Below, one piece after another: positions 45,499 through 53,481 of a DNA stretch of 64,000 nucleotides. The stretch covers positions 1-64,000 of the forward strand of contig NZ_CANNBW010000011.1 in assembly GCF_947502995.1 (NCBI RefSeq), given 5' to 3'. The position numbers were made by a program, and so were the translations under genes. The stretch's first letter is position 1. Every line of letters starts with the position of its first letter. The notes below the pieces were generated by a model. It saw nothing but the letters and a program-made list of their open reading frames with translations. It did not search any database and had not been told where the DNA came from. The stretch comes from an uncultured Tenacibaculum sp. GTDB lineage: Bacteria; Bacteroidota; Bacteroidia; Flavobacteriales; Flavobacteriaceae.

Positions 45499-45506
45499 TA
45501 CATTTG
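45499..45506 (+). promoter_or_regulatory. -7 promoter box TACATTTG of lysA
   Basis: Exact TAnnTTTG match, 19 bases before the ATG at 45526. No riboswitch-like structure is visible upstream. Confidence 0.45.
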
Positions 45507-45525
45507 AAAAAAATTAATTTTAAAA

Positions 45526-46728
45526 ATGGAGAACAACTTACTATTAGATTTAGCAAAGAAGCATGGAAGTCCTTTATATGTGTATGATACAGAAAAGATT
45601 ACAAGCCAATATAAAAGAATTACAAAAGCTTTCTCTAAGGTAAAGAATGTAAAAATTAATTACGCTACTAAGGCATTATCTAATGTTAATATATTAAAGG
45701 TATTTAATAAATTAGGAAGTGGCTTAGATACTGTATCTATTCAAGAAGTTAAGCTAGGTTTATTAGCTGGATTTGAGCCAAAAGACATTATTTACACTCC
45801 AAATGGTGTTTCTTTAAAAGAAATTGAAGATGTAGCAAAGCTTGGTGTACAAATAAATATTGATAATTTATCTATTTTAGAATTATTCGGTCAAAAGCAT
45901 CCAAACATTCCGGTTTGTATCAGAATAAATCCTCATGTAATGGCAGGTGGAAATTCTAAAATTTCTGTTGGACATATCGATTCGAAATTTGGAATTTCAA
46001 TACATCAGGTTCCACATATAAAAAGAGTAGTAGAAAACACAGGTATGAATATAAATGGTATTCATATGCATACAGGTTCTGATATTTTAGATGTAGATAC
46101 TTTTTTAATGGCTACTGAAATTCTTTTCAACACCGCAAAAGAATTTAAAAACATTGAATTTATTGACTTTGGTAGTGGTTTTAAAGTTCCTTACAAAGAA
46201 GGTGATATTGCTACAAATATTGAAGATTTAGGAAAACATTTATCTAAAAGGTTTAATGATTTCTGTAAAGAATATGGAAGAGATTTAACTTTAATGTTTG
46301 AACCTGGTAAATTTTTAGTGAGTCAAGCAGGATATTTCTTAGCTACGGTAAATGTTATTAAACAAACTACCTCTACTGTATTTGCGGGAATTGATAGTGG
46401 TTTAAATCACCTTATTCGTCCTATGTTTTATAACTCGTACCACTTTATAGAAAACTTATCTAATCCTAAAGGAAGAGAACGTTTTTATAGTATTGTAGGA
46501 TATATATGCGAAACAGATACTTTTGGTACAAACCGAAGAATTAATGAAATTAGAGAGGATGATATTTTATGTTTCCATAATGCTGGAGCATATTGTTTCT
46601 CTATGGCATCCAATTATAATTCTCGATACAGACCTGCAGAAGTTATGATTCATGAAGGTAAAGATTATTTAATACGAAAAAGGGAAACCTTCGAAGATAT
46701 TATGAGAAACCAAGAAATGGTAATTTAA
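45526..46728 (+). CDS. lysA: diaminopimelate decarboxylase
   Basis: A 400-residue fold-type III PLP enzyme making lysine from meso-diaminopimelate. The PLP lysine is in VKINYATKALSNVNILK (near 53), the cofactor region includes GIHMHTGSDI and FIDFGSGFKVPYKEGD, and the active-site Cys motif reads VGYICETDTFG near the C-terminus. EPGKFLVSQAGYFL binds the PLP phosphate. CETDTF replaces the classic CESGD, a variant normal in Bacteroidetes. It is a single gene with its own promoter and terminator, in line with an end-pathway step. Confidence 0.93.
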   Translation: MENNLLLDLAKKHGSPLYVYDTEKITSQYKRITKAFSKVKNVKINYATKALSNVNILKVFNKLGSGLDTVSIQEVKLGLLAGFEPKDIIYTPNGVSLKEIEDVAKLGVQINIDNLSILELFGQKHPNIPVCIRINPHVMAGGNSKISVGHIDSKFGISIHQVPHIKRVVENTGMNINGIHMHTGSDILDVDTFLMATEILFNTAKEFKNIEFIDFGSGFKVPYKEGDIATNIEDLGKHLSKRFNDFCKEYGRDLTLMFEPGKFLVSQAGYFLATVNVIKQTTSTVFAGIDSGLNHLIRPMFYNSYHFIENLSNPKGRERFYSIVGYICETDTFGTNRRINEIREDDILCFHNAGAYCFSMASNYNSRYRPAEVMIHEGKDYLIRKRETFEDIMRNQEMVI

Positions 46729-46736
46729 CTTATAAA

Positions 46737-46762
46737 AAAACTCCGACTTTCGTCGGAGTTTT
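46737..46762 (+). terminator. terminator after lysA
   Basis: AAAACTCCGAC (46737-46747) pairs with GTCGGAGTTTT (46752-46762) around TTTC, eight bases past the lysA stop. Confidence 0.9.
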
Positions 46763-46848
46763 AGTTTCTTATATAATTAAATAATCCCCTAAATAAATTA
46801 TATAAAAGTATATGCACTAGCAATTTGCAACTTATTCAAGGATTTTTT

Positions 46849-46903
46849 AACAGGAAAAATCCTGTTTTTGAAATAGGAAAACCGCAATTTAAATTGCGGT
46901 TTT
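46849..46903. other. two extra hairpins between lysA and the ribosomal operon
   Basis: AACAGGA (46849-46855) pairs with TCCTGTT (46860-46866) and is followed by five T. Next, AAAACCGCAATTT (46878-46890) and AAATTGCGGTTTT (46891-46903) form a 26-bp perfect palindrome. Neither is needed to terminate lysA or rplI, which have their own hairpins. They could be a small RNA or a decayed gene's terminators. Confidence 0.4.
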
Positions 46904-46938
46904 CTGCATTTACCAAATATTTTAGGTTTAATACAAAT

Positions 46939-46967
46939 AAAAAACACACTCAAATGAGTGTGTTTTT
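46939..46967 (-). terminator. terminator of the rpsF-rpsR-rplI operon
   Basis: AAAAAACACACTC (46939-46951) pairs with GAGTGTGTTTTT (46956-46967) around a four-base loop, about 29 bases downstream of the rplI stop on the minus strand. Confidence 0.88.
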
Positions 46968-46995
46968 ATATTTCTTTTAAAGTATTTAACTGATC

Positions 46996-47445
46996 TTATT
47001 TCTCAGCAACAACTTCAAATACGATATCAACGATAACTGATCTGTGTAAACGAACAGCTGCGTTGTATTTACCTAATCTTTTAACATTACCACCAGTAAC
47101 TTTGATAAATTTCTTATCGATCTCTGTACCTTGCTTAGCTAAAGCAGCAGCAACATCAATGTTATTTACAGATCCAAATAATTTATCTCCACTTCCTACT
47201 TTAGAAGCGATCTTTAATTCGTAACCTTTAACAGTCTCAGCTAATTTATTAGCATCTTCTACTAACTTAGCTTCTTTAAAAGCACGTTGCTTTAAGTTTT
47301 CTGCTAATACTTTTTTAGCTGAAGAAGTAGCTAAAACTGCATATCCTTGAGGTATTAGGTAATTACGTCCATAACCATTCTTAACAGTTACAACATCATC
47401 TTTAAAACCTAAATTTTCTACGTCTTGTCTTAATATCAATTCCAT
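46996..47445 (-). CDS. rplI: 50S ribosomal protein L9
   Basis: A 149-residue ribosomal protein binding 23S rRNA near the L1 stalk. The N-terminal rRNA-binding domain begins ILRQDVENLGFKDDVVTVKN with NYLIPQGYAVLAT. A long connecting helix (about 40-75) leads to the C-terminal domain (GSGDKLFGSVNNIDVAAALA). The length is standard. It is last in the rpsF-rpsR-rplI operon, 15 bp after rpsR, and followed by a terminator. Confidence 0.98.
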   Translation of the reverse strand: MELILRQDVENLGFKDDVVTVKNGYGRNYLIPQGYAVLATSSAKKVLAENLKQRAFKEAKLVEDANKLAETVKGYELKIASKVGSGDKLFGSVNNIDVAAALAKQGTEIDKKFIKVTGGNVKRLGKYNAAVRLHRSVIVDIVFEVVAEK

Positions 47446-47460
47446 TGTTCTACTCCTTTT

Positions 47461-47757
47461 TTATTTTAACATATCACCAACGTATGGCATTAAAGCTAAG
47501 TGACGAGCTCTTTTGATAGCTTGTGCAACTTTACGTTGATATTTTAATGAAGTTCCTGTTAAACGTCTTGGTAAGATTTTACCTTGCTCGTTTACTAAGT
47601 ACATTAAGAAATCAGCATCTTTGTAATCGATGTACTTGATACCGTTCTTTTTGAAACGACAGTATTTAGCTTCCTTTTTTGTTTCAATGTCAAGTGGAGT
47701 TAAGTAACGTACTTCTCCTTGCTTGTTTCCTTTTGCTTGTTGTTCAATTGATGACAT
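47461..47757 (-). CDS. rpsR: 30S ribosomal protein S18
   Basis: A 98-residue small-subunit protein that pairs with S6 on the platform. The core [20 protein letters not shown] and [20 protein letters not shown] are typical. There is a longer N-terminal extension (about 20 residues, Gln/Lys-rich) than in E. coli. It lies between rpsF (six-base gap) and rplI. Confidence 0.98.
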   Translation of the reverse strand: MSSIEQQAKGNKQGEVRYLTPLDIETKKEAKYCRFKKNGIKYIDYKDADFLMYLVNEQGKILPRRLTGTSLKYQRKVAQAIKRARHLALMPYVGDMLK

Positions 47758-47763
47758 AACTGA

Positions 47764-48105
47764 TTACTTTTTTGCAGATTTAACACGTTCTCTTCTCTTC
47801 TCAGCCCAAGCTGCAGCATGCTTGTCTAACTTTACAGTTAAATAACGCATGATACTATCGTCACGTCTGAACTCTAATTCAAACGGTGCAATAGTTTCAC
47901 CTGCTACTTTGTACTCGAATAAGTGATAAAAACCACTCTTCTTCTTTTGAATTGGGTACGCTAATTTCTTTAATCCCCAATTTTCTTTGTGGATCATTTC
48001 TGCACCTTTAGAAACCAAATAGTCCTCGAACTTTTTTACTGTTTCCTTTATCTGAGTCTCAGATAAAACGGGATTCAAAATGAAAACAGTTTCGTAATGA
48101 TTCAT
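47764..48105 (-). CDS. rpsF: 30S ribosomal protein S6
   Basis: A 113-residue protein with the ferredoxin-like fold of S6 (MNHYETVFILNPVLSETQIK; RYLTVKLDKHAAAWAEKRRE). It forms a heterodimer with S18 in the 30S platform. It is first in the operon rpsF-rpsR-rplI; the S6:S18 leader binding site known in other bacteria is not obvious in the short leader. Confidence 0.98.
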   Translation of the reverse strand: MNHYETVFILNPVLSETQIKETVKKFEDYLVSKGAEMIHKENWGLKKLAYPIQKKKSGFYHLFEYKVAGETIAPFELEFRRDDSIMRYLTVKLDKHAAAWAEKRRERVKSAKK

Positions 48106-48138
48106 AATTAAATGTTTAAATTAATTTTTTAAAGCGTG

Positions 48139-48146
48139 CAAATATA
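48139..48146 (-). promoter_or_regulatory. -7 promoter box TATATTTG of the ribosomal protein operon
   Basis: Minus-strand TATATTTG, matching TAnnTTTG, 33 bases upstream of the rpsF ATG at 48105. Confidence 0.5.
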
Positions 48147-48225
48147 ACATTTATATCTCTAATAAATACAGATTAAAAACAAATATTTTTCTTTTTAGTA
48201 TATTCACCAAAACAAACCCTAACTT

Positions 48226-49110
48226 ATGACTGTACCTGAAATGCCAGAATTGGTTCATTATGCTATCCCCTTTTTTGTAATTACTGTAATTGTTGAAGCT
48301 ATTTTAACAGTAAAAGTTAAACTCGATGATTATGAGTTTAAAGACGCCTATACCTCTATTTTAATGGGATTGGGTAATGTTTTCATTGGTTTATTTACTA
48401 AAGGGGTTATGTTAGCTATTTTTTTATTCTTATACGAATATAGAATTTTTACAATTCCTTTTGTATGGTGGACTTGGATTATTCTATTGTTTGCTGAAGA
48501 TTTTGTATACTATTGGAATCATAGAATAGCACATGAAAGTAGATTATTTTGGGCGAGCCATGTAGTACACCACTCTTCACAGAAATATAATTTAAGTACA
48601 GCTTTGCGTCAAACTTGGACAGGTAGTTTTTATACTTTTGTTTTTTGGCTTCCTTTAATATTTATTGGTTTTCACCCAGCCATGGTTATGGTTCAAATGA
48701 GTATTAATTTATTGTATCAATACTGGATTCATACTGAATTAATACAGAAAATGCCTAATTGGTTTGAAGCCATTTTTAATACTCCGAGTCATCATAGAGT
48801 TCATCACGCAACAAATCCTCAATACTTAGACAGGAATCATGCTGGTATTTTTATTATTTGGGATAAGATATTTGGAACTTTTGAACCTGAAGTAGAAAAA
48901 CCTGTTTATGGATTAGTTAAAAATATTGATACTTACAATCCTATTAAAATTGCTTTTGTTGAATGGTATCATATGCTTTCTGATGTATTTAAAAGTAAAA
49001 CATCTGTAAGAAAAAGATTTTTATATTTTTTTAAACCTCCTGGATGGAAACACGATGGTACAGGAATTTTATCAGACGATTTAAGAGCCGAATGGGAAAA
49101 GAAAAAGTAG
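48226..49110 (+). CDS. fatty acid hydroxylase/sterol desaturase-family membrane protein
   Basis: A 294-residue membrane di-iron oxygenase. Four hydrophobic segments (for example VHYAIPFFVITVIVEAILTV) surround the histidine clusters HRIAHESRLFWASHVVHHSS (about residues 98-117) and TPSHHRVHHATNPQYLDRNH. These are the eight-His pattern expected to bind two irons. The substrate is unknown; flavobacterial homologues may hydroxylate ornithine- or sphingolipid-type fatty acids, but this is inference. It is a single gene whose stop codon lies within the terminator stem. Confidence 0.9.
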   Translation: MTVPEMPELVHYAIPFFVITVIVEAILTVKVKLDDYEFKDAYTSILMGLGNVFIGLFTKGVMLAIFLFLYEYRIFTIPFVWWTWIILLFAEDFVYYWNHRIAHESRLFWASHVVHHSSQKYNLSTALRQTWTGSFYTFVFWLPLIFIGFHPAMVMVQMSINLLYQYWIHTELIQKMPNWFEAIFNTPSHHRVHHATNPQYLDRNHAGIFIIWDKIFGTFEPEVEKPVYGLVKNIDTYNPIKIAFVEWYHMLSDVFKSKTSVRKRFLYFFKPPGWKHDGTGILSDDLRAEWEKKK

Positions 49111-49129
49111 CGGAAATTCCGCTACTTTT
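49103..49129. terminator. bidirectional terminator overlapping the hydroxylase stop codon
   Basis: AAAAGTAGCGGAA (49103-49115) pairs with TTCCGCTACTTTT (49117-49129). The TAG stop at 49108-49110 lies in the first arm. It also serves the converging outer membrane protein gene ending at 49138. Confidence 0.82.
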
Positions 49130-49137
49130 ACTAAAGT

Positions 49138-50214
49138 TTAGTTGATATCGAAACGAACTCCTAAAGATATGTTTCGAGTATTGGTATTTTTGAATAATGG
49201 ATTTAAATCATATTTTAAATACAGTCCGTACCATTTGTATGACAAATAAGCACTTAATCCATAATTTAAAGTATTCATGTTAAAAGGATCTTTTTGAATC
49301 TCTTCAATCTCAATACCATTACTATTTTCATATTCTAAGTATTGTCTTGTACCCAATTTAAATCCAAAGAAACCTCCTACACCTAAACGAATTCCTTTGT
49401 TTGTTCTATCCTTTACAAAACCATCATCGTATTTTTTATTTTTTGAAAAATCAAATTCTAAATGCATTGGAAAAATCATTTGTACATGACGTAATCTACT
49501 TTCTTTAAGTTGTTCAGAAAACGTAACTAGATTAGTTTGATCTCCATTTACTTCATGAATCTGATTATTATCTAATCTTAAATTATTCCATAAAAAAGAA
49601 AGTCCGTATTTAAAATAAGTTTTAGAAGCTTCTTTTGAAAGTCTTGTTTTTAAAGAAAAACCTACTTCATAAAAATGAGATTGCCAAAATTTGTATTCAG
49701 AATCGTTTATAGAACCCAAATTATGGTTTTCTATCACATTATTTGATCCCGCAGCAACAACTATTTGACTTGTAGTTCTCTTATTTCTTTTTCTACTTCT
49801 TTTTCTTCTACGTTCTCCAACTGAAGAATCACTAAAAGCTATTCCATTATCAAAAATTTGAAAATTAAAAATATAGTCATTAAAATCTGCATCATCACTT
49901 ACAATCTTTCCTGTAGTTTTATCTTGAACTAATTGTTGAAGCTTTAATTCTTCTTTACTAACTCTGTTTTCTATATTTGAAGCGTGTAACTCTGCTACTT
50001 CTTTTTTTAATTGTTTTGCTTTTTCTTCTGTAATTTCTCCTTTACTTAATCTTTTATTAATAGCTTTTACTTTTTTCTTTAAGCTGTCTTTTTCTTGTTT
50101 CGTAATTTTCTCTATTTCAATTGAAATTTTCTTTACCTCTTTTTCAAAAATTTTCTCTTGAGATTGGGCATAAGTAGTACATAGAAGTACTAATATTAGT
50201 AGTATTCTTTTCAT
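49138..50214 (-). CDS. outer membrane beta-barrel protein with an N-terminal coiled coil
   Basis: A 358-residue exported protein (signal RILLILVLLCTTYAQSQ). Residues ~20-95 are a Glu/Lys-rich coiled coil (KQEKDSLKKKVKAINKRLSK). A basic stretch (VGERRRKRSRKRNKRTTSQI, about 126-145) precedes a beta-barrel-like domain ending in FDIN, with alternating aromatic strands (YFKYGLSFLWNNLRL; GLYLKYDLNPLF). The porin or adhesin role is unknown. It is last of three minus-strand genes after the ECF sigma factor and the anti-sigma-like protein, and may be their output or sensor. Confidence 0.75.
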   Translation of the reverse strand: MKRILLILVLLCTTYAQSQEKIFEKEVKKISIEIEKITKQEKDSLKKKVKAINKRLSKGEITEEKAKQLKKEVAELHASNIENRVSKEELKLQQLVQDKTTGKIVSDDADFNDYIFNFQIFDNGIAFSDSSVGERRRKRSRKRNKRTTSQIVVAAGSNNVIENHNLGSINDSEYKFWQSHFYEVGFSLKTRLSKEASKTYFKYGLSFLWNNLRLDNNQIHEVNGDQTNLVTFSEQLKESRLRHVQMIFPMHLEFDFSKNKKYDDGFVKDRTNKGIRLGVGGFFGFKLGTRQYLEYENSNGIEIEEIQKDPFNMNTLNYGLSAYLSYKWYGLYLKYDLNPLFKNTNTRNISLGVRFDIN

Positions 50215-50288
50215 TTTTTAAATTTTAAATTAAACGTGATTTAAAGTTTGGTAAGACTAATTATCGATAATTATTTTTAATATTTTTT

Positions 50289-51095
50289 CTAGTTATTTCT
50301 TTCCGCTATTGCGACAATAACTTCTGATAGCTTTGATTTAAATTTATCCATAAAATTCTCTTGATAATAAGATTCATCTATAGCATTTTCAACTTCTGCT
50401 AAGATTACTTCAGGATCTATTTTTAAATTCGATTTACTTAATTTATATCTTACAGTATCTATAATATCATTTCGATTTATATTGTATTTAGCATAATATT
50501 CTTTCACCTGTTCGGGAGTATGCGTTACCGCATACAATAAATCATCTGCATTTACGTAAATTCTTTTTGTTGTTGGAATTACTGATTTTATTTTTTGTAC
50601 TACTACTGTATCTTTTGTTAACTCTTGCTTTACTGCTAATAGCTTATCATCTTTAATTTCAGCTTTTACAAAATCTATCTTTTTATTAAATTCTTTCTGA
50701 GTTAACTTAATATCTTGATTCTTATCTATTGTTTTTGTAGTTGCTTTATTTTTTTCAACCTCATCTGTTTTGGCTAAAACTACTGGTTGAATATCTTCTT
50801 TTATAGTTGTTTCTAATATTTCGTTGTCTTTAACCTTAATATTTGTTTTAGTAACAATTTCTTCTTTTGGAAACTCAATTGAGTTGTTAGTTTCTCCTTT
50901 CAAATAAAAAATTCCTATTGAAACTAACAATAAAATACTTGCTACATAACCTAAAACAACCATTTTGTTCTTACGCTTAGACTGATCGACTTCATCTAAC
51001 TGATTGCTTAGTCTTTCCCAAGCTGAACCAGAAGGTGATAATCTTCTATTTTTAAGCTTTTCAGCTATTTGTTTGTCAAAATTATCTGTCTGCAT
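50289..51095 (-). CDS. single-pass membrane protein, likely anti-sigma factor
   Basis: A 268-residue protein. A short cytoplasmic N-terminus (NFDKQIAEKLKNRRLSPSGS AW-type) and one membrane helix (MVVLGYVASILLLVSIGIFY, about 45-64) are followed by a Lys/Glu/Thr-rich periplasmic part. The N-terminal pattern of a charged helix ending in a conserved Trp is common in Bacteroidetes proteins paired with ECF sigma factors. No zinc-binding anti-sigma motif is seen. Its start overlaps the sigma gene's 3' end by 14 bases, which supports functional pairing. Confidence 0.65.
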   Translation of the reverse strand: MQTDNFDKQIAEKLKNRRLSPSGSAWERLSNQLDEVDQSKRKNKMVVLGYVASILLLVSIGIFYLKGETNNSIEFPKEEIVTKTNIKVKDNEILETTIKEDIQPVVLAKTDEVEKNKATTKTIDKNQDIKLTQKEFNKKIDFVKAEIKDDKLLAVKQELTKDTVVVQKIKSVIPTTKRIYVNADDLLYAVTHTPEQVKEYYAKYNINRNDIIDTVRYKLSKSNLKIDPEVILAEVENAIDESYYQENFMDKFKSKLSEVIVAIAERNN

Positions 51096-51642
51096 CTTTA
51101 ATCCTATTCATTTTAATATAATTAGCTTGTAACCATTTACGAGCTTTAAATAATTGTGATTTAGAAGTACTTTCTGAAATAGATAGCTTCTTAGCTATTT
51201 CGTGATGTTTATAACCTTCTATAGCATACAAATTGAAAACCATTTTATAACCATTAGGTAAGGCGTCAATTAATTTTTGAATATCTTCTACTGAGGTGTT
51301 TTCAACATTATGTGTAATCAAATCATTAAATTGATATTCTTCATCTGTAAATTCTAAGTGATTTTTCTTTCTTAAGTAACTAATACAAGTATTCACCATT
51401 ATTTTTCTAATCCAACCTTCAAAGCTTCCTTCGTTTTTAAATTTCTCTAAATTTTTAAAAACCTTTAAAAAACCTTGTAACATTAAATCTTCTGCATGAT
51501 GAATATCTTTTACATATTGCCTACATACACTAAGCATAACAGGAGCGTGTTCATTAAATATTTGCTCTTGAGCTTCACGATCTCCTTTAATCGCTTTTTT
51601 ACGTTGCTGTTGTGATTTTGTATGTAAAGAAATTATTTTCAA
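51082..51642 (-). CDS. ECF-type RNA polymerase sigma factor
   Basis: A 186-residue sigma-70 family member with only regions 2 and 4. Region 2 is FNEHAPVMLSVCRQYVKDIH through LMLQGFLKVFKNLEKFKNEG and FEGWIRKIMVNTCISYLRKK. Region 4 is DALPNGYKMVFNLYAIEGYK with the helix-turn-helix HEIAKKLSISESTSKSQLFK. It heads a three-gene unit with the anti-sigma-like protein and an outer membrane protein, so it probably answers an envelope signal. Confidence 0.92.
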   Translation of the reverse strand: MKIISLHTKSQQQRKKAIKGDREAQEQIFNEHAPVMLSVCRQYVKDIHHAEDLMLQGFLKVFKNLEKFKNEGSFEGWIRKIMVNTCISYLRKKNHLEFTDEEYQFNDLITHNVENTSVEDIQKLIDALPNGYKMVFNLYAIEGYKHHEIAKKLSISESTSKSQLFKARKWLQANYIKMNRIKDADR

Positions 51643-51663
51643 TTCACTGTTTTTATCCTCTTA

Positions 51664-51671
51664 CAAAGATA
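51664..51671 (-). promoter_or_regulatory. -7 promoter box TATCTTTG of the sigma factor gene
   Basis: Minus-strand TATCTTTG, matching TAnnTTTG, 21 bases upstream of the ATG at 51642. A housekeeping-type box suggests basal expression by the main sigma factor. Confidence 0.45.
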
Positions 51672-51935
51672 TAGACTACATAGTTTTGAAAAAGGTTGCC
51701 TGAATAAAACATAAAACCTTCTAAATTTTGGTTTAGAAGGTTTAAAGCTACATACACAAGATGTAAATCGGGGGAAAGAAAGTATTTTGATTTTAGATTT
51801 ACTTACATCATAAATTTACATATTAATTAAAGTTCTACAAAGAGGAAAAACCCCTTTTTAACTCACTGAATAACAGCTGTTTGTCCAGTGTTTTTGTTTA
51901 ACATTTCTATTCATAAAAGAAACAAAAAAAACAAC

Positions 51936-51979
51936 AAAAAAACTCAATCAACTGAATTACAGTTGCTTGAGTTTTTTTT
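51936..51979 (-). terminator. terminator of the TPM-domain protein gene
   Basis: AAAAAAACTCAA plus CAACTG (51936-51954) pairs with CAGTTG plus TTGAGTTTTTTTT (51960-51979) with one internal mismatch. On the minus strand it lies 54 bases past the TPM gene stop and is followed by a T-rich run. Confidence 0.85.
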
Positions 51980-52032
51980 CAAGAAAATTTGAAGTGTTAA
52001 ACAATTTTAACGCTTATTAAGAAAAATGAAAT

Positions 52033-53466
52033 TTACCAACTAACACCAGCTCCTCCTCCTCCAGAACTTCCACCTCCCCAACTTGAAGATGAAGAACTAC
52101 TACTCCAACTACTTCCTCCTGAAGAATAGCTACTAGATGATTGAGATCTCACTTTTTTAGGTATTGTTATTATCACTGAGTTTGTATAATGACAATTTCT
52201 ACATAAATAAATTTCTTCTTTTTCCCCTGACCTTTCGTATGTGGCACTTGTTATTATTCTTGTACTCGAACGTCCGTAGGTTTTATAACCACATTCTTTA
52301 CAATCGGAATACTTTCTACTTGAACCTTCATACTCTAGAACCATCACATCAGATTCGTCTTCTGTGGCCCATACATCATACTCTGCTGAATCTAATTTTT
52401 CTTCTAAAATTTCACCTTCCTTTAAAAACTTATTTTCTGCCCAAGCATTTAGCAATTCCATTTTCTGTCCATTAACTCTGCTAAACCTTGGAGCATAACG
52501 ATACTCTTTTAATTTCTTTTTTCTGGTAATGTATCTGAAATACGCATATATTGGAAAAAACACTCCTAAAAACAATGACAAACAACCTAAAGCTCCTTTA
52601 GTTGTGTCTTTTAATTCATTATACTTATCATAATAATCTTCTTTGCTATTATCTATAATTGCTATTTTCTCCTTCATTCGTTGAAAAAGCACTCCATTTA
52701 AACTTGCATAAACTAGTACTAATATTAGTAATGGTAAGAATGTTAAAAAAGTTTTATAAGGAGACGATTCTTTAGAATCTAGATATTGATCATACACAGA
52801 ACTTAAAGATGAATTTCTCTTTTCTGGGTAACTAATATCTTGAGAATATACTTCTTCAATATTTTTAGGATCTTCAATTATTTGTTTTACTTTATTTGAA
52901 GCCGAAATTAAACCTAACCCAAATTCACCTTTTTTAAAGTTAGGCACTATTTCATCTGTTCCAATTCTATGACAAATTAAATCCGTTAAAATTGGTTCTA
53001 AACCATAACCTACTTCAAATTCTGTTCTTCGCTGATCTATAACAGTTAAGATTAACAAACCATTGTCTTTATCAGCTTGACCAATACCCCACTTTTCAAA
53101 TAGCTTTACTGCAAAATCTTTAGGAACTTCATTTCCGATACTTTTTAAAATTACAACTGCAACTTGAGCTGTAGAATTTTCTTCCAACTCCCAAAGAATC
53201 GAGTTGATCTTATATTCTTCAGATGGATTAATATAATTGTTAGGATCTGATACAAATCCATTTGAACTACCCTTTTTAGGATCTGGAACATTATCAACTT
53301 TATAAATACTTATGTTTTCATATTTGGGACTTATAAATGTTGATGGTGGTATTCGTTGCTCTACAATGCTATCTTGTTCATAAAAATGAAATAAATTATT
53401 AGCATTCATTACTCCATGAAATAAAATAAAGCAAAAACACCACAATAGTTTAAAGTTAGCTTTCAT
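52033..53466 (-). CDS. TPM-domain membrane protein with a zinc-ribbon-like insert and Ser/Gly-rich tail
   Basis: A 477-residue exported protein (signal ending HGVMNAN). The TPM_phosphatase domain spans about 70-195 (YKINSILWELEENSTAQVAV; RRTEFEVGYGLEPILTDLIC). Membrane helices lie at about 240-260 and 295-315. A cytosolic segment carries CKECGYKTYG and, 28 residues on, YLCRNCHYTN, two CxxC pairs that look like a zinc ribbon. The C-terminus is Ser/Gly-rich (SSGGGGAGVSW), as in YgcG. TPM proteins include thylakoid repair proteins and uncharacterised bacterial ones; the role here is unknown. It lies 15 bp downstream of mqo. Confidence 0.87.
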   Translation of the reverse strand: MKANFKLLWCFCFILFHGVMNANNLFHFYEQDSIVEQRIPPSTFISPKYENISIYKVDNVPDPKKGSSNGFVSDPNNYINPSEEYKINSILWELEENSTAQVAVVILKSIGNEVPKDFAVKLFEKWGIGQADKDNGLLILTVIDQRRTEFEVGYGLEPILTDLICHRIGTDEIVPNFKKGEFGLGLISASNKVKQIIEDPKNIEEVYSQDISYPEKRNSSLSSVYDQYLDSKESSPYKTFLTFLPLLILVLVYASLNGVLFQRMKEKIAIIDNSKEDYYDKYNELKDTTKGALGCLSLFLGVFFPIYAYFRYITRKKKLKEYRYAPRFSRVNGQKMELLNAWAENKFLKEGEILEEKLDSAEYDVWATEDESDVMVLEYEGSSRKYSDCKECGYKTYGRSSTRIITSATYERSGEKEEIYLCRNCHYTNSVIITIPKKVRSQSSSSYSSGGSSWSSSSSSSSWGGGSSGGGGAGVSW

Positions 53467-53481
53467 AACAAATAGTTCGGT

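Larger units (their letters stand above)
51643..52032. other. 390-bp intergenic region with hairpins
   Basis: No open frame looks real. It contains the sigma promoter box, a perfect hairpin (AAACCTTCTAAA 51714-51725 with TTTAGAAGGTTT 51732-51743), a possible second fold around ACAGCTGT (about 51870-51900), and the TPM gene terminator at 51936-51979. The first hairpin is not placed to terminate any annotated gene and may belong to a small RNA. Confidence 0.4.

Noticed and set aside
46878..46903. Insertion-sequence end or attachment site at the 26-bp palindrome
   Set aside because: No transposase, integrase or flanking direct repeat is present; a hairpin is the simpler reading.
52050..52140. 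Ser/Gly-rich repeat as a DNA repeat or phase-variation tract
   Set aside because: It encodes the normal low-complexity tail of the TPM protein, and the codons vary too much for a slippage tract.
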